A stretch of DNA of 64,000 nt from an uncultured Oscillospiraceae bacterium (GTDB lineage: Bacteria > Bacillota > Clostridia > Oscillospirales > Oscillospiraceae): NCBI GenBank assembly GCA_910588045.1, contig CAJUPS010000004.1, forward strand, positions 36,311 through 100,310, given 5' to 3'. The translations under genes and the position numbers were made by a program. Position 1 is the stretch's first letter; every line of letters starts with the position of its first letter. The notes beneath the pieces were generated by a model, which saw only the letters and a program-made list of their open reading frames with translations, was not told where the DNA came from and made no database searches. This document shows, in pieces, positions 33,806-45,300 of this stretch.

Positions 33806-35989
33806 GTGGGTCATACGAAAAATATTCATACGGAGCTGGCGGTTATTGGCGGTGGACCGGCGGGGATCTGCGCGGCGATCTCTGCGGCGCACCTGGGGAT
33901 CTCCACGATCTTGGTTGGAAATCGCCCTGTGCTGGGGGGAAACTCCAGCAGCGAAATCCGGGTGTGGACGCGGGGCGCTACCGGCGCGGGCAACCTTTAC
34001 GCGGAAGAAATGGGCGTGTGGGGACGGCTGAAGTTGGAAAACCTCTACAGGAATCCGGATGCCAATCCCGTCTTCTGGGATGAAATCCTTTTGGACGCCG
34101 TGCTGCGGGAAAAGAAAATAGAGCTCTATCTGAATACGGATGCGGTTGCCCTTTCCATGAACGAGGGGCAGATCACCCGGGTAACGGCCTATCAGCAGGG
34201 GACGGAAGAAGTGCTGTCCATTTGCGCCGCCTATTATATCGACGCCACAGGCGACGGTTCCATAGCGGCAAAGGCAGGCATCCCCTGGTATATGGGCGAG
34301 GAGAGACTGACCTCCGGCGATAGCCATCCTCTGGGGGACCCGGGGATTATGGGGAACTCCATTCTCTACTATACCCGGAGGGAGGACCATCCGGTTCGGT
34401 TTGTTCCGCCGGACTACGCCTACTCGATGGACGAGATACAGAGAATGCTGGACCAGGGTGGGCGGATTATCAACGAGACCTCCAGCGGGAGCGACTGCTG
34501 GTGGTTTGAGTACGGCGGGACGCTGGATACCATACGGGACGCCCAGACGATTGCGGTTGAGCTGAAACGCTTGGTGCTGGGGGTATGGAATTACATAAAA
34601 AACAGTGGGCGGTTCCACGCGGACTGCTATACCCTGGAGTGGTTGGGCAGCTTGCCGGGGAAGAGGGAGAGCCGTCGAATGGAGGCGGCCTACCGGCTCA
34701 GAGACGTCGACCTGCTGGAGAACAGCCGGTTCCCGGACGGTGCATTTTATGGGGGATGGTACATGGACTTCCACCCGGCAGGGGGAATCCGGGACAGCCA
34801 AAAGGCGAACTGCATTCAGATCCCCGTGCATGTCTATCAGATTCCGCTGCGGTGCCTGTACCATCCGTCGGTTCCCAATCTCCTGTTTGCGGGGCGGATC
34901 ATTGGAACAGAACGGGAAGCTTTCGTTTCCAGCCGCATCATGAATACCTGCGCCCTCTCCGGCCAAGCGGCGGGAACGCTGGCGTCGGCGTGCCTCAGCC
35001 GAGGCCGCCCCCCTGCCGAACTGGACGGGGAGGACATAGAACACATCCGGCAGACGCTGCTGCGGGAGGACATGTTCATCCCCGGCGTGAAAGCGGCGGA
35101 CCCGTTGAACATGACGGCGCCAGCGCGAATATCGGCCAGCAGCTGGCATACCGGCGGAGCGGTGCCATCGGGAACCTGGATGGCTATTAGCGGGAGCGCG
35201 TTTTTGGTCTTCCCCGGTCTGGGCGGCCGTAGACTCCGCGTGAAGGTTCGTGCGGACCGGATACTTAGTCTGACCGGAGAACTGTTTTCCGACATGCTGC
35301 CCAGCCGCCTGCTGCGGGGCCGGTCAGAGGGCCGGTTTCAGTGGGACCTCTTTCCCGGGGAGACCGACTTAGAGCTGATTGTGCCCGAGGCTTGCGAAGG
35401 GCGGTTTTGCACATTGCTTCTTGCAGACGCAGAGGGGGCGTCCCTGGCGCTGGCGAAGGGGGATCGAACCGGATTTCTGTGCGGCAGAGTGGAAGAGCCT
35501 GTGTACCGACCGCCCATGGCGGCATATTCCCCTGATGCAGGCAAGGCCCTCTATGGCCCCGCGCAGCTCTGCAACGGCTACAGCAGGCCCTGGGGCGGTC
35601 CCAACCAGTGGCGTGCGGCGGATGAAGACGGGGCGCCCTGGATCCGGTTGGACTGGGAAGAACCGATACGGGCCAAAGAGCTGCGGCTCTGCTTCGATCC
35701 GGATCTGTCCGCCGAGCTGCCCAGCAGTCGGACCCGGCAGTGGGAGGCTGGCCACCACTTTGCGCCGCGGGCGGGGATGCCCGGGCAGCTGGTAAAATCC
35801 TTCCGGATAGAGGCATTGAAAGAAACCGGAGAGTGGATACCACTCCGGCAGGAGGGGAACAACTATCAGCGGATGGTTGTCATCCCCCTGCCGGAGGAGC
35901 AGAGCGTTGTGGCTCTGCGCATTCAGCTGGATGGAACCTGGGGAGGGGAGAGTCCGGCTGTCTATGAAATTCGGGTTATCCGGCGCTGA
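33806..35989 (+). CDS. FAD-dependent oxidoreductase with extra C-terminal domain
   Basis: 727-residue protein of the FAD_oxidored type. The dinucleotide motif GGGPAG at 15-20, LGGNSSSEIRVW near 43 and ATGDGSIAAKAG show an FAD-binding fold covering about residues 8-440. From about 445 on a beta-rich region without a flavin motif follows (SSSWHTGG onward), ending with a sugar-binding-module-like segment (WIRLDWEEPIRAKELRLCFD). No signal peptide. A GTG start at 33806 has only a weak ribosome site. It is the first gene of the second importer cluster and may oxidise or desaturate an imported sugar; substrate unknown. Confidence 0.82.
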   Translation: MGHTKNIHTELAVIGGGPAGICAAISAAHLGISTILVGNRPVLGGNSSSEIRVWTRGATGAGNLYAEEMGVWGRLKLENLYRNPDANPVFWDEILLDAVLREKKIELYLNTDAVALSMNEGQITRVTAYQQGTEEVLSICAAYYIDATGDGSIAAKAGIPWYMGEERLTSGDSHPLGDPGIMGNSILYYTRREDHPVRFVPPDYAYSMDEIQRMLDQGGRIINETSSGSDCWWFEYGGTLDTIRDAQTIAVELKRLVLGVWNYIKNSGRFHADCYTLEWLGSLPGKRESRRMEAAYRLRDVDLLENSRFPDGAFYGGWYMDFHPAGGIRDSQKANCIQIPVHVYQIPLRCLYHPSVPNLLFAGRIIGTEREAFVSSRIMNTCALSGQAAGTLASACLSRGRPPAELDGEDIEHIRQTLLREDMFIPGVKAADPLNMTAPARISASSWHTGGAVPSGTWMAISGSAFLVFPGLGGRRLRVKVRADRILSLTGELFSDMLPSRLLRGRSEGRFQWDLFPGETDLELIVPEACEGRFCTLLLADAEGASLALAKGDRTGFLCGRVEEPVYRPPMAAYSPDAGKALYGPAQLCNGYSRPWGGPNQWRAADEDGAPWIRLDWEEPIRAKELRLCFDPDLSAELPSSRTRQWEAGHHFAPRAGMPGQLVKSFRIEALKETGEWIPLRQEGNNYQRMVVIPLPEEQSVVALRIQLDGTWGGESPAVYEIRVIRR

Positions 35990-36060
35990 TGCGCCGTAGG
36001 ATACCACGGCGTATGCCGGTACATACGGAAATGAGAACAATCAGAAAGGATGAAAAAGTA

Positions 36061-37395
36061 ATGAAACTACGTAAATTGACCGCAATGTTCCTGGCGCTTA
36101 TTATGTCTTTGGCGGTTCTTTCCGGCTGCGGCGGAAAGACGAACGATTCCCCAGACAGCAACCCCTCCGCTACCGGCAATACCCAGGGAACCCCCGCCAA
36201 GACGGAGGAACCCTCCTCAGCGTCGGCGGAGATCGTTTGGGCCGGATGGTCCGGAGAGGAGGAGGCCAGCAAGGACATCTTCCAGCGGATGATGTCGGCC
36301 TATGAGTCCTCCAGCGGTAACCGTGTTACCTGGGTAGGCTGGACGTGGGCTGACACGGCCCAACAGCTGCTGATTCGTTCTCAGGGCGGAGAACAGCTGG
36401 ATCTGGCACAAGTAGACATCGGCATCTTCAACACCGTGGCTGCCGCCGGAATCCTGGCCGACTGGAACGAGATCCTGGGCGCAGATTATATGGGAAGCAC
36501 CTTTGAGCAGTCCGCATTGGACGTGGGCAGTATTGACGGCCAGCAGCTTGGAATGCCCTGGTCCATGGCCTCTATTTCTATGGTCTACAATCCGAAGATC
36601 CTCTCCGCTGCCGGTTGGAGCAGCGTCCCCGCTACCATCGAGGAATTTGAGCAGTGCCTGGCGGACATCAAGGCCGCCAATCCCGATGTGGTGCCCTACG
36701 CCGTATCGACCAAGGACGCCACCTGCGCCGGGGATTTCATGCCCTGGCTGTGGACCTTCGGCGGCGCGATTTTCAACGACGACGGCTCTGTGGCTATCAA
36801 CAGTGATGCGGCGGTCGCCTGTGTGAAGTGGTATCAGGGTCTGATGGAGAAGGGCTATATTGCGATGGACACCGGCCGCGGTGAGGCCCGGCAGCTCTTT
36901 GCGCAGGGTAAGGTCGCTTTCTATGACGATGCCGTGGTCGCCAAGGGACAAGCTGTCAGCAACGGTGTGGCTCCTGAGGACGTGGTGAATGTCTGCTCCG
37001 CTATGCCCCGGCCGGTGCTCCATGCCGGTGATAAGCCTCAGTCCACGATGTGGGGGCACATGCTGGTGGCCTTCAAGAACTCTGCACACCAGGCTGAGGC
37101 AGCGGGACTTGCGCAGACCCTGATCAGTGACGAGGTCGCCCTGGACTACTTCAAAAATAACGGTATGCCTCCCGTGACGAAGAGCGCGGCGGGCCTGGAC
37201 GAGGTAAAAAGCGATGCCTACCTCAACGGCTTCCTGAACTCTACCGCTACCGCCCGTCTGGAGGAGACTGCCCGCATGTCCAACGGCAATGAGGTCAAGA
37301 CCATTCTCACCGAGGAGCTCCAGTATGCCCTGCTGGGCCAGAAGACGGCCGAACAAGCCGTAGCCGACATGGCTTCCCGCCTGCAAGCGCTGTAA
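36061..37395 (+). CDS. ABC sugar-binding lipoprotein (CUT1 type)
   Basis: 444-residue solute-binding protein. The signal peptide ends in the lipobox LSGC with Cys23, then a Ser/Thr/Pro-rich linker to about residue 55 and a family 1 ligand domain from EIVWAGWSGEEE. It is lipid-anchored outside the cell. The ATG at 36061 is preceded by a moderate AAAGGA. It is followed, after a strong hairpin, by two permease genes. As in the first importer there is no ATPase gene. The ligand is probably an oligosaccharide released by the surface enzyme encoded at 39342. Confidence 0.93.
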   Translation: MKLRKLTAMFLALIMSLAVLSGCGGKTNDSPDSNPSATGNTQGTPAKTEEPSSASAEIVWAGWSGEEEASKDIFQRMMSAYESSSGNRVTWVGWTWADTAQQLLIRSQGGEQLDLAQVDIGIFNTVAAAGILADWNEILGADYMGSTFEQSALDVGSIDGQQLGMPWSMASISMVYNPKILSAAGWSSVPATIEEFEQCLADIKAANPDVVPYAVSTKDATCAGDFMPWLWTFGGAIFNDDGSVAINSDAAVACVKWYQGLMEKGYIAMDTGRGEARQLFAQGKVAFYDDAVVAKGQAVSNGVAPEDVVNVCSAMPRPVLHAGDKPQSTMWGHMLVAFKNSAHQAEAAGLAQTLISDEVALDYFKNNGMPPVTKSAAGLDEVKSDAYLNGFLNSTATARLEETARMSNGNEVKTILTEELQYALLGQKTAEQAVADMASRLQAL

Positions 37396-37423
37396 GGAGC
37401 GCAGAAGTATTCCCGGTCTGCTG

Positions 37424-37458
37424 CCGGACGGCCCCGCGCCGTTGTAGGGGCCGTCCGG
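37424..37458 (+). terminator. Intercistronic hairpin after the second binding-protein gene
   Basis: A perfect 12-base stem (CCGGACGGCCCC, 37424-37435, with 37447-37458) lies in the 129-base gap between binding protein and permease. It has no T-run. It occupies the same place as the hairpin at 28407 in the first importer. Confidence 0.65.
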
Positions 37459-37524
37459 CCCGCGGAAGGCGGGATCTGCGGCGCCGCAATCCATATATCC
37501 CGACTGGCACAAGGAGGTAATTTA

Positions 37525-38415
37525 ATGGACGGAGTAAAGAACGGAGGCAGGCTGACAGACGGTCAGGTGGGAATGCTGCTGATTCTGCCAGGTCTGGCGA
37601 TATTTGCGGCGATTATCCTCTACCCCTTTGTTGACGCGATTTTGATGAGTTTTACGAATCGCTCCATGCTCTACCCCAACTATGATTGGGTGCAGCTGGA
37701 TAACTACAGAAAAGTCTTTCAGGACCCCTATTTTGCCAAGACGATGCTTACCACGGCGCTGTTTGTTCTGGGCAGCACCATCCTCCCCTACGTCCTGGGG
37801 ATGCTCTGGGCCATCGTGCTCAATCAGGGGTTCCGGGGGGCGGAATTTCTGAGGGGCGTGACGCTGGTAAACTGGATCATCCCCGGCACGGCAATCGGTT
37901 TTCTCTGGAGCTGGATCTTTAACGGACAGTATGGCATTCTCAACAACATCCTCTCTGCCCTCGGCCTCCTGGAATCCGGAATCCCCTGGCTGGGGCAGAC
38001 CAATACGGCGCTGCTGTGCGTAGTGGTGGCCCGCACCTGGCAGATGCTGCCGTGGTACATGGCGTTTCTGCTGGGTGGGTTGCAGAGCGTCCCTCTGGAC
38101 CAGATTGAAGCGGCCCACATGGACGGGGCCAACAACTGGAAGACCTTCTGGTGCGTCATCCTGCCGGGGATGCAGCAGACGGCGGTGCTGGTGTTTATCC
38201 TGGGGCTGATTGGAAACCTTCAGCACTTTGACTTGCCTTGGACAATGGCCCAGGGCGGACCGGCTCGTGCGACCACTACCCTCTCCATCGAGGTGTATAC
38301 CACTGCGTTCAAAAACTGGAATATGGGCAAGGCCGCCACGATTGGCACGATATGGGCTGTTTTGCTGGCGTGCTTCAGCTTTGTATACTTGCGCAGGATT
38401 AACGACTCCGAGTGA
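37525..38415 (+). CDS. CUT1 ABC sugar permease, MalF/UgpA type
   Basis: 296-residue permease with six hydrophobic segments beginning at GMLLILPGLAIFAAIILYPF. The EAA loop reads IEAAHMDGANNWKTFW with VILPGM. The ATG follows AGGAGG. The next permease starts 14 bases after its stop. Partner of the binding protein at 36061. Confidence 0.92.
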   Translation: MDGVKNGGRLTDGQVGMLLILPGLAIFAAIILYPFVDAILMSFTNRSMLYPNYDWVQLDNYRKVFQDPYFAKTMLTTALFVLGSTILPYVLGMLWAIVLNQGFRGAEFLRGVTLVNWIIPGTAIGFLWSWIFNGQYGILNNILSALGLLESGIPWLGQTNTALLCVVVARTWQMLPWYMAFLLGGLQSVPLDQIEAAHMDGANNWKTFWCVILPGMQQTAVLVFILGLIGNLQHFDLPWTMAQGGPARATTTLSIEVYTTAFKNWNMGKAATIGTIWAVLLACFSFVYLRRINDSE

Positions 38416-38429
38416 GAGGGGGAGAAGAG

Positions 38430-39260
38430 ATGTTTCAAAAGACGAGGGCGTTCCGTACATTTTTCTGGATGGCATTGCTCCTGATCGGACTGTTTGTATT
38501 CTTCCCGCTCCTGTGGATGGTGAATACGGCGCTGAAGCCGTCAGCCGAGACCTTCAGCAGTTACTTCTTTACAGGACCGCTGACGCTGGAAAACATATGG
38601 CACATCGTAACGGATGAGAAGATCATGACATATCTGAAAAACAGTCTGATTGTCTCCTTCGGCTCCAGCTTCCTCGCTACGGCGGTTTGCTCCTTCGCCG
38701 GATACAGCTTTGCGAAATTCCGCTATCGGGGCAGGAAGTTCGTCATGGGCATGTTCATGATGAGCCAAGCGTTTCCGCAGGCCATCCTGCTGCTCTCCAT
38801 CTACGCGCTGATGAACAGAACAGGGCTGCTGGGCAGCTACTGGGCGCTGCTGATCAGCTATGTGGTCTTCACCCTGCCGGTGGGAACCTGGACGCTCAAG
38901 AGCTACTTTGATCAGATTCCCGATGCGCTCATCGAGAGCGCCAAGATCGACGGCGCAGGGCACTGGCGGATCATGACCCGAATCGTGTTTCCCATGGCGG
39001 TGCCGGGGATGATCTCTATTGCAATTTACGGTTTTGTCTGGAGCTGGAACGATCTGCTGTACTCTATGACCCTGGTGACGGACACAGCCCGGCGGACCCT
39101 GGCCTCCGGTCTGGTCATGACCTTTCTGGGCGAGGCGTCCACCAACTGGGGATATATGATGGCGGCCTCCATTGTATCCGCTATTCCGGTCACGATTATC
39201 TTTGTCTTTTTGCAGCGATATTTCATTCAGGGCCTGACGGCAGGCGCGGTAAAGGGATAA
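38430..39260 (+). CDS. CUT1 ABC sugar permease, MalG/UgpE type
   Basis: 276-residue permease. The EAA loop is ALIESAKIDGAGHWRIM with IVFPMAVPGM, and the protein ends with GLTAGAVKG. The start at 38430 follows GAGGGGGAG; an upstream start at 38412 overlaps the preceding stop and is less likely. It completes the second importer; a shared ATPase must be supplied from elsewhere. Confidence 0.92.
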   Translation: MFQKTRAFRTFFWMALLLIGLFVFFPLLWMVNTALKPSAETFSSYFFTGPLTLENIWHIVTDEKIMTYLKNSLIVSFGSSFLATAVCSFAGYSFAKFRYRGRKFVMGMFMMSQAFPQAILLLSIYALMNRTGLLGSYWALLISYVVFTLPVGTWTLKSYFDQIPDALIESAKIDGAGHWRIMTRIVFPMAVPGMISIAIYGFVWSWNDLLYSMTLVTDTARRTLASGLVMTFLGEASTNWGYMMAASIVSAIPVTIIFVFLQRYFIQGLTAGAVKG

Positions 39261-39267
39261 CGCTAAG

Positions 39268-39290
39268 GGCTCCTGCTGCCAGCAGGAGCC
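39268..39290 (+). terminator. Hairpin between importer and surface-enzyme genes
   Basis: A 10-base perfect stem (GGCTCCTGCT, 39268-39277, with 39281-39290) and three-base loop, without T-run, in the 81-base gap. It may partly uncouple expression of the very large downstream gene. Confidence 0.55.
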
Positions 39291-39341
39291 TCCCGCGCAT
39301 GGCGGAAGCGTTGAACGGCGAGAAAGAAAGGAGCGGGAACC

Positions 39342-42300
39342 TTGAAAAAGATCAGAAGATCCATAGCTCTGCTTGTTCTGACAGCTATGCTGCTGGGCAT
39401 GTCCCCGGCGGCGGCGCTGGAGGGACAGACGGAATCCGGGACGGAAAGTGTCGTCCTGACCGGAAGCGAATCCGGCGCAGATGCCGGGCAGCAGGAGGAC
39501 GGACTGCCGGAGCAGAACGTGTATGCGCAGGATGCGGAGGTGGCAGAGGACGCCGCTGGACCGGATAACGCCAGTGCTTTCGCTGGGAGCGCCGGGTATC
39601 ACATGACCCTCGACAGTGAAGGCGTTACCCGCGGCGGAGACTGGACGGACAGCGGCAGATTAACAGGATCGTGCCAGGAAGCAAAATCCGTGTACTCCCA
39701 GCAGGTGGGGGCGTATGTTCAGTTCCAACCTGCCGCAATAGAGGCGGGGTGGTATACGGTTTCCTTCTACTACATCGCCCAAGACCAAAATACACTTAAA
39801 ATGAGCGCAGAGATTCTTGCCAGCAGCGAAACAAAGGCTGTCCAGCCAACCGCACCTGTCAGCGACGGCTGGGTTGACCTGGGGGTCTTCCCATTCGCAG
39901 GGGATGGCAACGAATATCTCAGGCTGACCATTGCGCAAGCCGGAACGTGGAGCCGTGTGGCGGACGTGCGGTTTGCTCCCTCTGAAGCGCCTGAGGGACC
40001 GGGTGAAGAGCCGCCTAAGGAACCGGAACCGCCTGTGGGCGGAGGCGAGACCGGCGCGATACTTTATGATAACGATTTCTCTCAGCTTCCGGCAGAGCTC
40101 CAAGGCATTCCCGGCTGGGGGCTGGTGGAGCTGGCGGACGGAAAGGCGCTGCAAGGCACCAGCCCCGCAGGAGCGGGCCTGCTGGCACAGCTGACGCCTA
40201 CGCTTCCGGAGACCTATACGATTGTCGTGGACATGGCGATTATGGAGGCGGTGGGCAGCAACGGCTACAGTGCGGGTCTCACTTTCTGTCACACCGACAG
40301 CTCGAATTTTTACCATTACCGGGTTGACTGTGGAACCAAAACCAACGCACAGCTTTACTGGTGGGACAGGGGAACGGTCAACAAAACGATTACTCCGGAT
40401 TTTCCCATGGCGCTGACTTTGGGGGAAGCAAAGCGGCTGCGGGTCACCGTGGACGGTGAAACCATCCGATGCTACATGGACGGCGCCTTGACACAGACAT
40501 ATACCGCCTCCGTCTCCGGCGGGTACGCGGGCCTGCGGATATACAACGCCCGGACGCTGTTTGACAACTTCGTCATGTATTCCGGTGCGGTTCCTCCTCC
40601 GGAGGGCGGAGAGCGAGCCCAGGGATTTACCTTCCCGGTGCCGGATGGAGTAGTTTACACCACCAGGGATTCCGATGTCTACGGGGAGACCAGCGGTGCT
40701 TGGTCCGATTATTCCACCGTGGATATGGGGACCGTCCGCAGGGCGCAGGACGGCGGCACGGCCAACTTTTCCTTCTATCCGCCGGAAGAGGGAACCAGGA
40801 ATTACGCAATCGACTGGTATCTCCCGGCCAACGATGGTGCGAAGGCGGATTTTACCGTGAATACCCAGGACGGTATGTGGAAGTACAGCCTCTCCGCCAA
40901 CAAGGAAGCGGGCTGGCACAGGCTGGGCGTGGTGGCCGCCACCTCGGGCACTGCTTTTACCATCCAGGCGGCGTCGGCGGAACTGCTGTACGCAGGCGCG
41001 GTCAAAATCACGCCGACGGAGGCTCGCCCCGACCCGGTCTACACCCCGACCGGCGGAGGCTCTGAGGAAATCGCCGTTCTGGTCAATCAGCTGGGCTATG
41101 ATACCGGAAAGTCCAAGCGGGCAACGGTGCCTAACGCGGTGGATGGAACGCCTTTTCAGGTCGTCGACGAACGAACGGGCGCGGTTGCCTTTTTCGGCGT
41201 TGTCATGGAAGGCATAGCGGATTTTTCAGGGCTGGACACAGAAACTGATACAGATTATTACATCGCCTGCGCGGGCGCACGGTCCTACTCCTTTACCATT
41301 GGGCGGGACCTGATTCAGCGCCGGAGCGCGGCCAATGCGCTGGCCTTTATGAATGAAACCCGCTCGGATACCTTTGAGTGGGGCAGGGCCGGGATTGCCT
41401 GGCGGGACAGCCACCAGTTCTCCTTTGAGCTCAACGGTCTCGTCCTGCAATACATGGCCAATCCCTCTCTGTATGACAACCTCCCCTATGGTATCGTCCA
41501 CGCGGATACCTGCGAATATGAGGCGCTGCGGACGCAGGACGAGCCGGACATTCTCTGGCTGATCCAGTTTGCAGCCCTGCGGTATTACGACTGGGGTCAC
41601 AACGAGGGGAAGAAGCTGCATATGCTCACCAAGGAACAGCTGGCCTATTACCTCTATCTCTATCCGGAGATCCGCGCCTATGTGCCGGAGGAGACCTATC
41701 TTGCCATCCGGGACTACACCATCTCGGTTTGGGGAGACAGCGCCTGCAACGTGGAGTGGTACGGGGTGAGCGGAAGCGACCACAACCTGTACAGCGTGCA
41801 GAAACTGTTTGGCGGACTGAAGGGCTCCCAGCCGCCGGGTCACTCCATTGTCCCCAATCTGCTGATGTATGAGGTAGCCAGACGGGACGGTCTGGGTGAG
41901 GATGTGGCGGAGCGGTTTTTCCAGGCCGCTTATGACAACTGCCTCTACACAATCCGGGAGTTGGACATCACGGACCCCAACTTCAATAAGGGCCAACGGA
42001 TGAGCGAGTATATCACAGTGCCTGCCCTGTGCTGGTTCCTGGAGATGTACCCCGACCGGGCCCCTGTCGGTCTGAAAGCGGCGTTGGAGACATGGGCGGA
42101 GAAGACTATTGCACGCTCCAACAACATGTGGGACATCCGTATGGCGGCCAGTATGGAGGCCGGAGATGGGGCGTACAGCTTCCCCAACAAGGGGACACCC
42201 ATTGATAAAGATTACTGGACAGGGGCGGCTTACGCACTGGCCGACGGGCAGAATCCTGCGCCGAAAAACGAACCGGGCAATCAGGCCGGACTTCAGGCCG

Positions 42301-45300
42301 TGACCTATGCGGCAGCTCGGGTACTGGATCAGGGAGCGAATACGGCACGGCTGCGGGAACTGGGCGTGGCGGCCATTGACGATTTGTTTGGCCGGAATCC
42401 TACAGGCCGGGCGGCGTTCTACCACTTCACCCGGGACTTTGAGGGGGCCAATCTGGGTTGGTACACCCAGTACAAGGGAGGTAATGGCGTACTGGGCGGC
42501 TGTACGGCGGTTATCGACGCCAATGCGCCGGAGCTGTGCTACCCCTACGCCCCTGAGAACTATAATACCGGCTACACCGAGGGCTGGGTAGCCTACAACA
42601 CCGCCTGGAACGCGTCGCTGGCCTACGCGGCGGCGGATTCGGTGGCACTGACGGTTTCCGGCAGCAGCGGATCGGTTGGCGGCACGGTTACCGTCACATT
42701 GACTGCACCGGCTAATCTGAACGCCGCGGCGGTGGAGACGGCCAGCGTCAAAGTGACAGATGTTCTTACAGGTGCCCAAACCGCTCTGACCCTGCGGGAA
42801 ACCGCACCGGACAGCAGCGTCTTCTCGGGTGTTTATCGCCTGCCGAATACCGCTGCGGTGGAGATTTCCTATGGCGCGGGCCTGTTCCGGCAGGCGCGGA
42901 CCATTACCGTCTCCGATTTTACCTCGACGCCGCTGACCTCGGTATCTGTCACCCCCGATGCCCTGGCATTGGGCGTAGGAGAGACCGCTGTCCTGACGGC
43001 GGTTGTGCTGCCCGAGGACGCCAATGACCAGCGGCTGACCTGGCGCAGCGATAACCCGGCTGTGGCAGAGGTACAGGATGGCCGGGTCACGGCGGTGGGC
43101 CCCGGAGAGGCTGACATCCACGCGGTGGGCTGGGACGGCACGGAGGGCGTCTGCCATGTCATAGTGACTGCCGCAAGGGCGATTGGCCTGCGGGTCAGCG
43201 CCCCGGATGCCCTGTCTCTGTTCGATGGCGCAGGGACTGCGGCGGTGACCGGCGTCATTTACTCCGGAGGGAGCGTAGAAACGGAAAACCTGCCGCAGGT
43301 ACGTTTCCGCTCCAGTGCGCCGGACATCCTGTCGGTGGATGAGGAGACCGGTGTACTCCACCCCCTTTCCGCCGGATGTGCGGAAATTACGGCGGAGACG
43401 TTGGACGGAGCCCTTTCCGGAACGGCCGAGGTGACGGTAACAGGAGAGAAAACCTTTGACCTACTGGCAATCAAGCGCAGCAACGGAGCTGCTGCTGGTG
43501 GTGGTGCGTCCGTCACCGAGGTGTCCGACAACAGTATCAACCAGACGAGGGTCAAGCTGACCGGCGGGCAGGTTGGTGGCAGCGCCTCCTTCGCCCTTGG
43601 AACTGCGCCCGCTGGAGACTACGAGGTGGTTCTCAACTCCAAGTATTACGGCGGCCAGTATGCCTATGGACAGTGGAGCTTCCAGGTCAACGGAACCGCT
43701 GTGGGCAGTGTGATCAATTTCAATGATCCGGAGCGGAATGGGGGCTATCACGATATTTCTCTGGGCCGGATCACCCTAACAGAGAGCGGACAGGTAACAT
43801 TTACCTTTGTGTCGGCGGACGGTGGCACGCTGGTGCCAGTATCCGTGACCCTGCGCCGGTTTACCGGAGAGGAGCCGGGTCCCGGACCGGAGGTGGAGCC
43901 GGGGCAGACGGAGCCGAAGATTCACAGCCTGGATGAGATGTATCGTAAGGTATACACAGATACTAGCATCCAGCGGAACGGGCTCCATTACCGCCTTTAC
44001 GTCCCCGCTGGCTATACGCATGAGCAGACGGAGGAGCTGCCGCTGCTGATTTATCTCAACGGAGCCGGAAGCCGGGGAACAGACAACGATACCCAGCTGA
44101 AAAATCTCTCCCCACTGCTTGTTCCCCTGATCGACAGCGAGAAGTACCCCTGTATGATTGTGGTCCCCCAGCTCCCTGTGAGTGACAAATGGGTCAACGT
44201 AGACTGGACTAGGGGCAGCTACTCGAAGGATGTCCCGGAATCCAACAGTGCAAAGCTGCTGGTGGGACTGATCGGCGAGTTGAAACAGGCCTATCGGATC
44301 GACGAAGAGCGGGTGTATCTGATGGGGCAGTCCTTCGGCGGCTACGGGACCTGGGACCTCATCACCCGGCACCGGGAGCTGTTCGCTGCGGCGATACCGA
44401 TGTGTGGCGCTGGCTGCCTGGAGCGGGCGGAAGCCATTCAGGACCTGCCGCTCCTGGTACTCCACGGTGCAGCAGATCCTACCGTACCCGTCTCGGGGTC
44501 ACGGGAGATGACGGAGGCACTCCGGAAGGCAGGGAGCAATTCGGTCACCTATCTGGAGTATCCGGGGGACGACCATTACATCCAGCGCCGGATCTTCGAG
44601 CAGCCGGAACTGTACCTGGATTGGCTGTTCCGCCAGGAAAAGGGGAGTGAGCCTCATGCTGCTGATATTTCGGGCTGTTACTTTCCGGAACTGACCCTCA
44701 ATATGAACCAGACCGGGCAGCAGGAGCGGCTGAATGTTGTCAGCGGCACGACCAGTATCAGCAATGAAAAGCTGACACTCAAGCCAGCCAACGCGAGCTC
44801 CACCGCATTGGCCCTGGTAAAGGACACCGGTGATTTTGCGGATGGAATGCTCACGGTCCACGTAGAGAATGGCAGCATCAACGGCGGCGGCCTGGTGCTG
44901 CGTGCCCAGGATGACAAAACCTATTTGCATGTCCGCTTTAACAACGTGGGTGGCAACAACCTGGAAATCATGGAGATGGTGAATGGCGCCAGTGTCAGCA
45001 AGCGGACAGCGCCCCACCAGGTGGCGGACAACCGTATCAGCTGCCTCCGGGTCGAGCTCCAGGGGAGCCAGGTCAGAGCGTGGGTGAATAACCGGCTGAT
45101 CCTTTCCTATACGATTCAGAGTGAAGCGCTGAAAACCTCCGGTGCGGTGGGTCTGCGGGCCTATGGTACGGACCTGACCGTGGATGACCTCATCTGGTCC
45201 GTCCGACAGGGTGGATCCACCATCACGCTCACCTCCATGGCGGACCGTCAGGTCTACCAGCGGGATGCGGCAGCTGGGGTTGGACGCGTGCCGCTCACCG

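Noticed and set aside
41226..43361. A 711-codon minus-strand frame inside the giant surface-enzyme gene
   Set aside because: Arg-, Val- and His-rich shadow without motifs; the plus-strand protein has continuous domains here.
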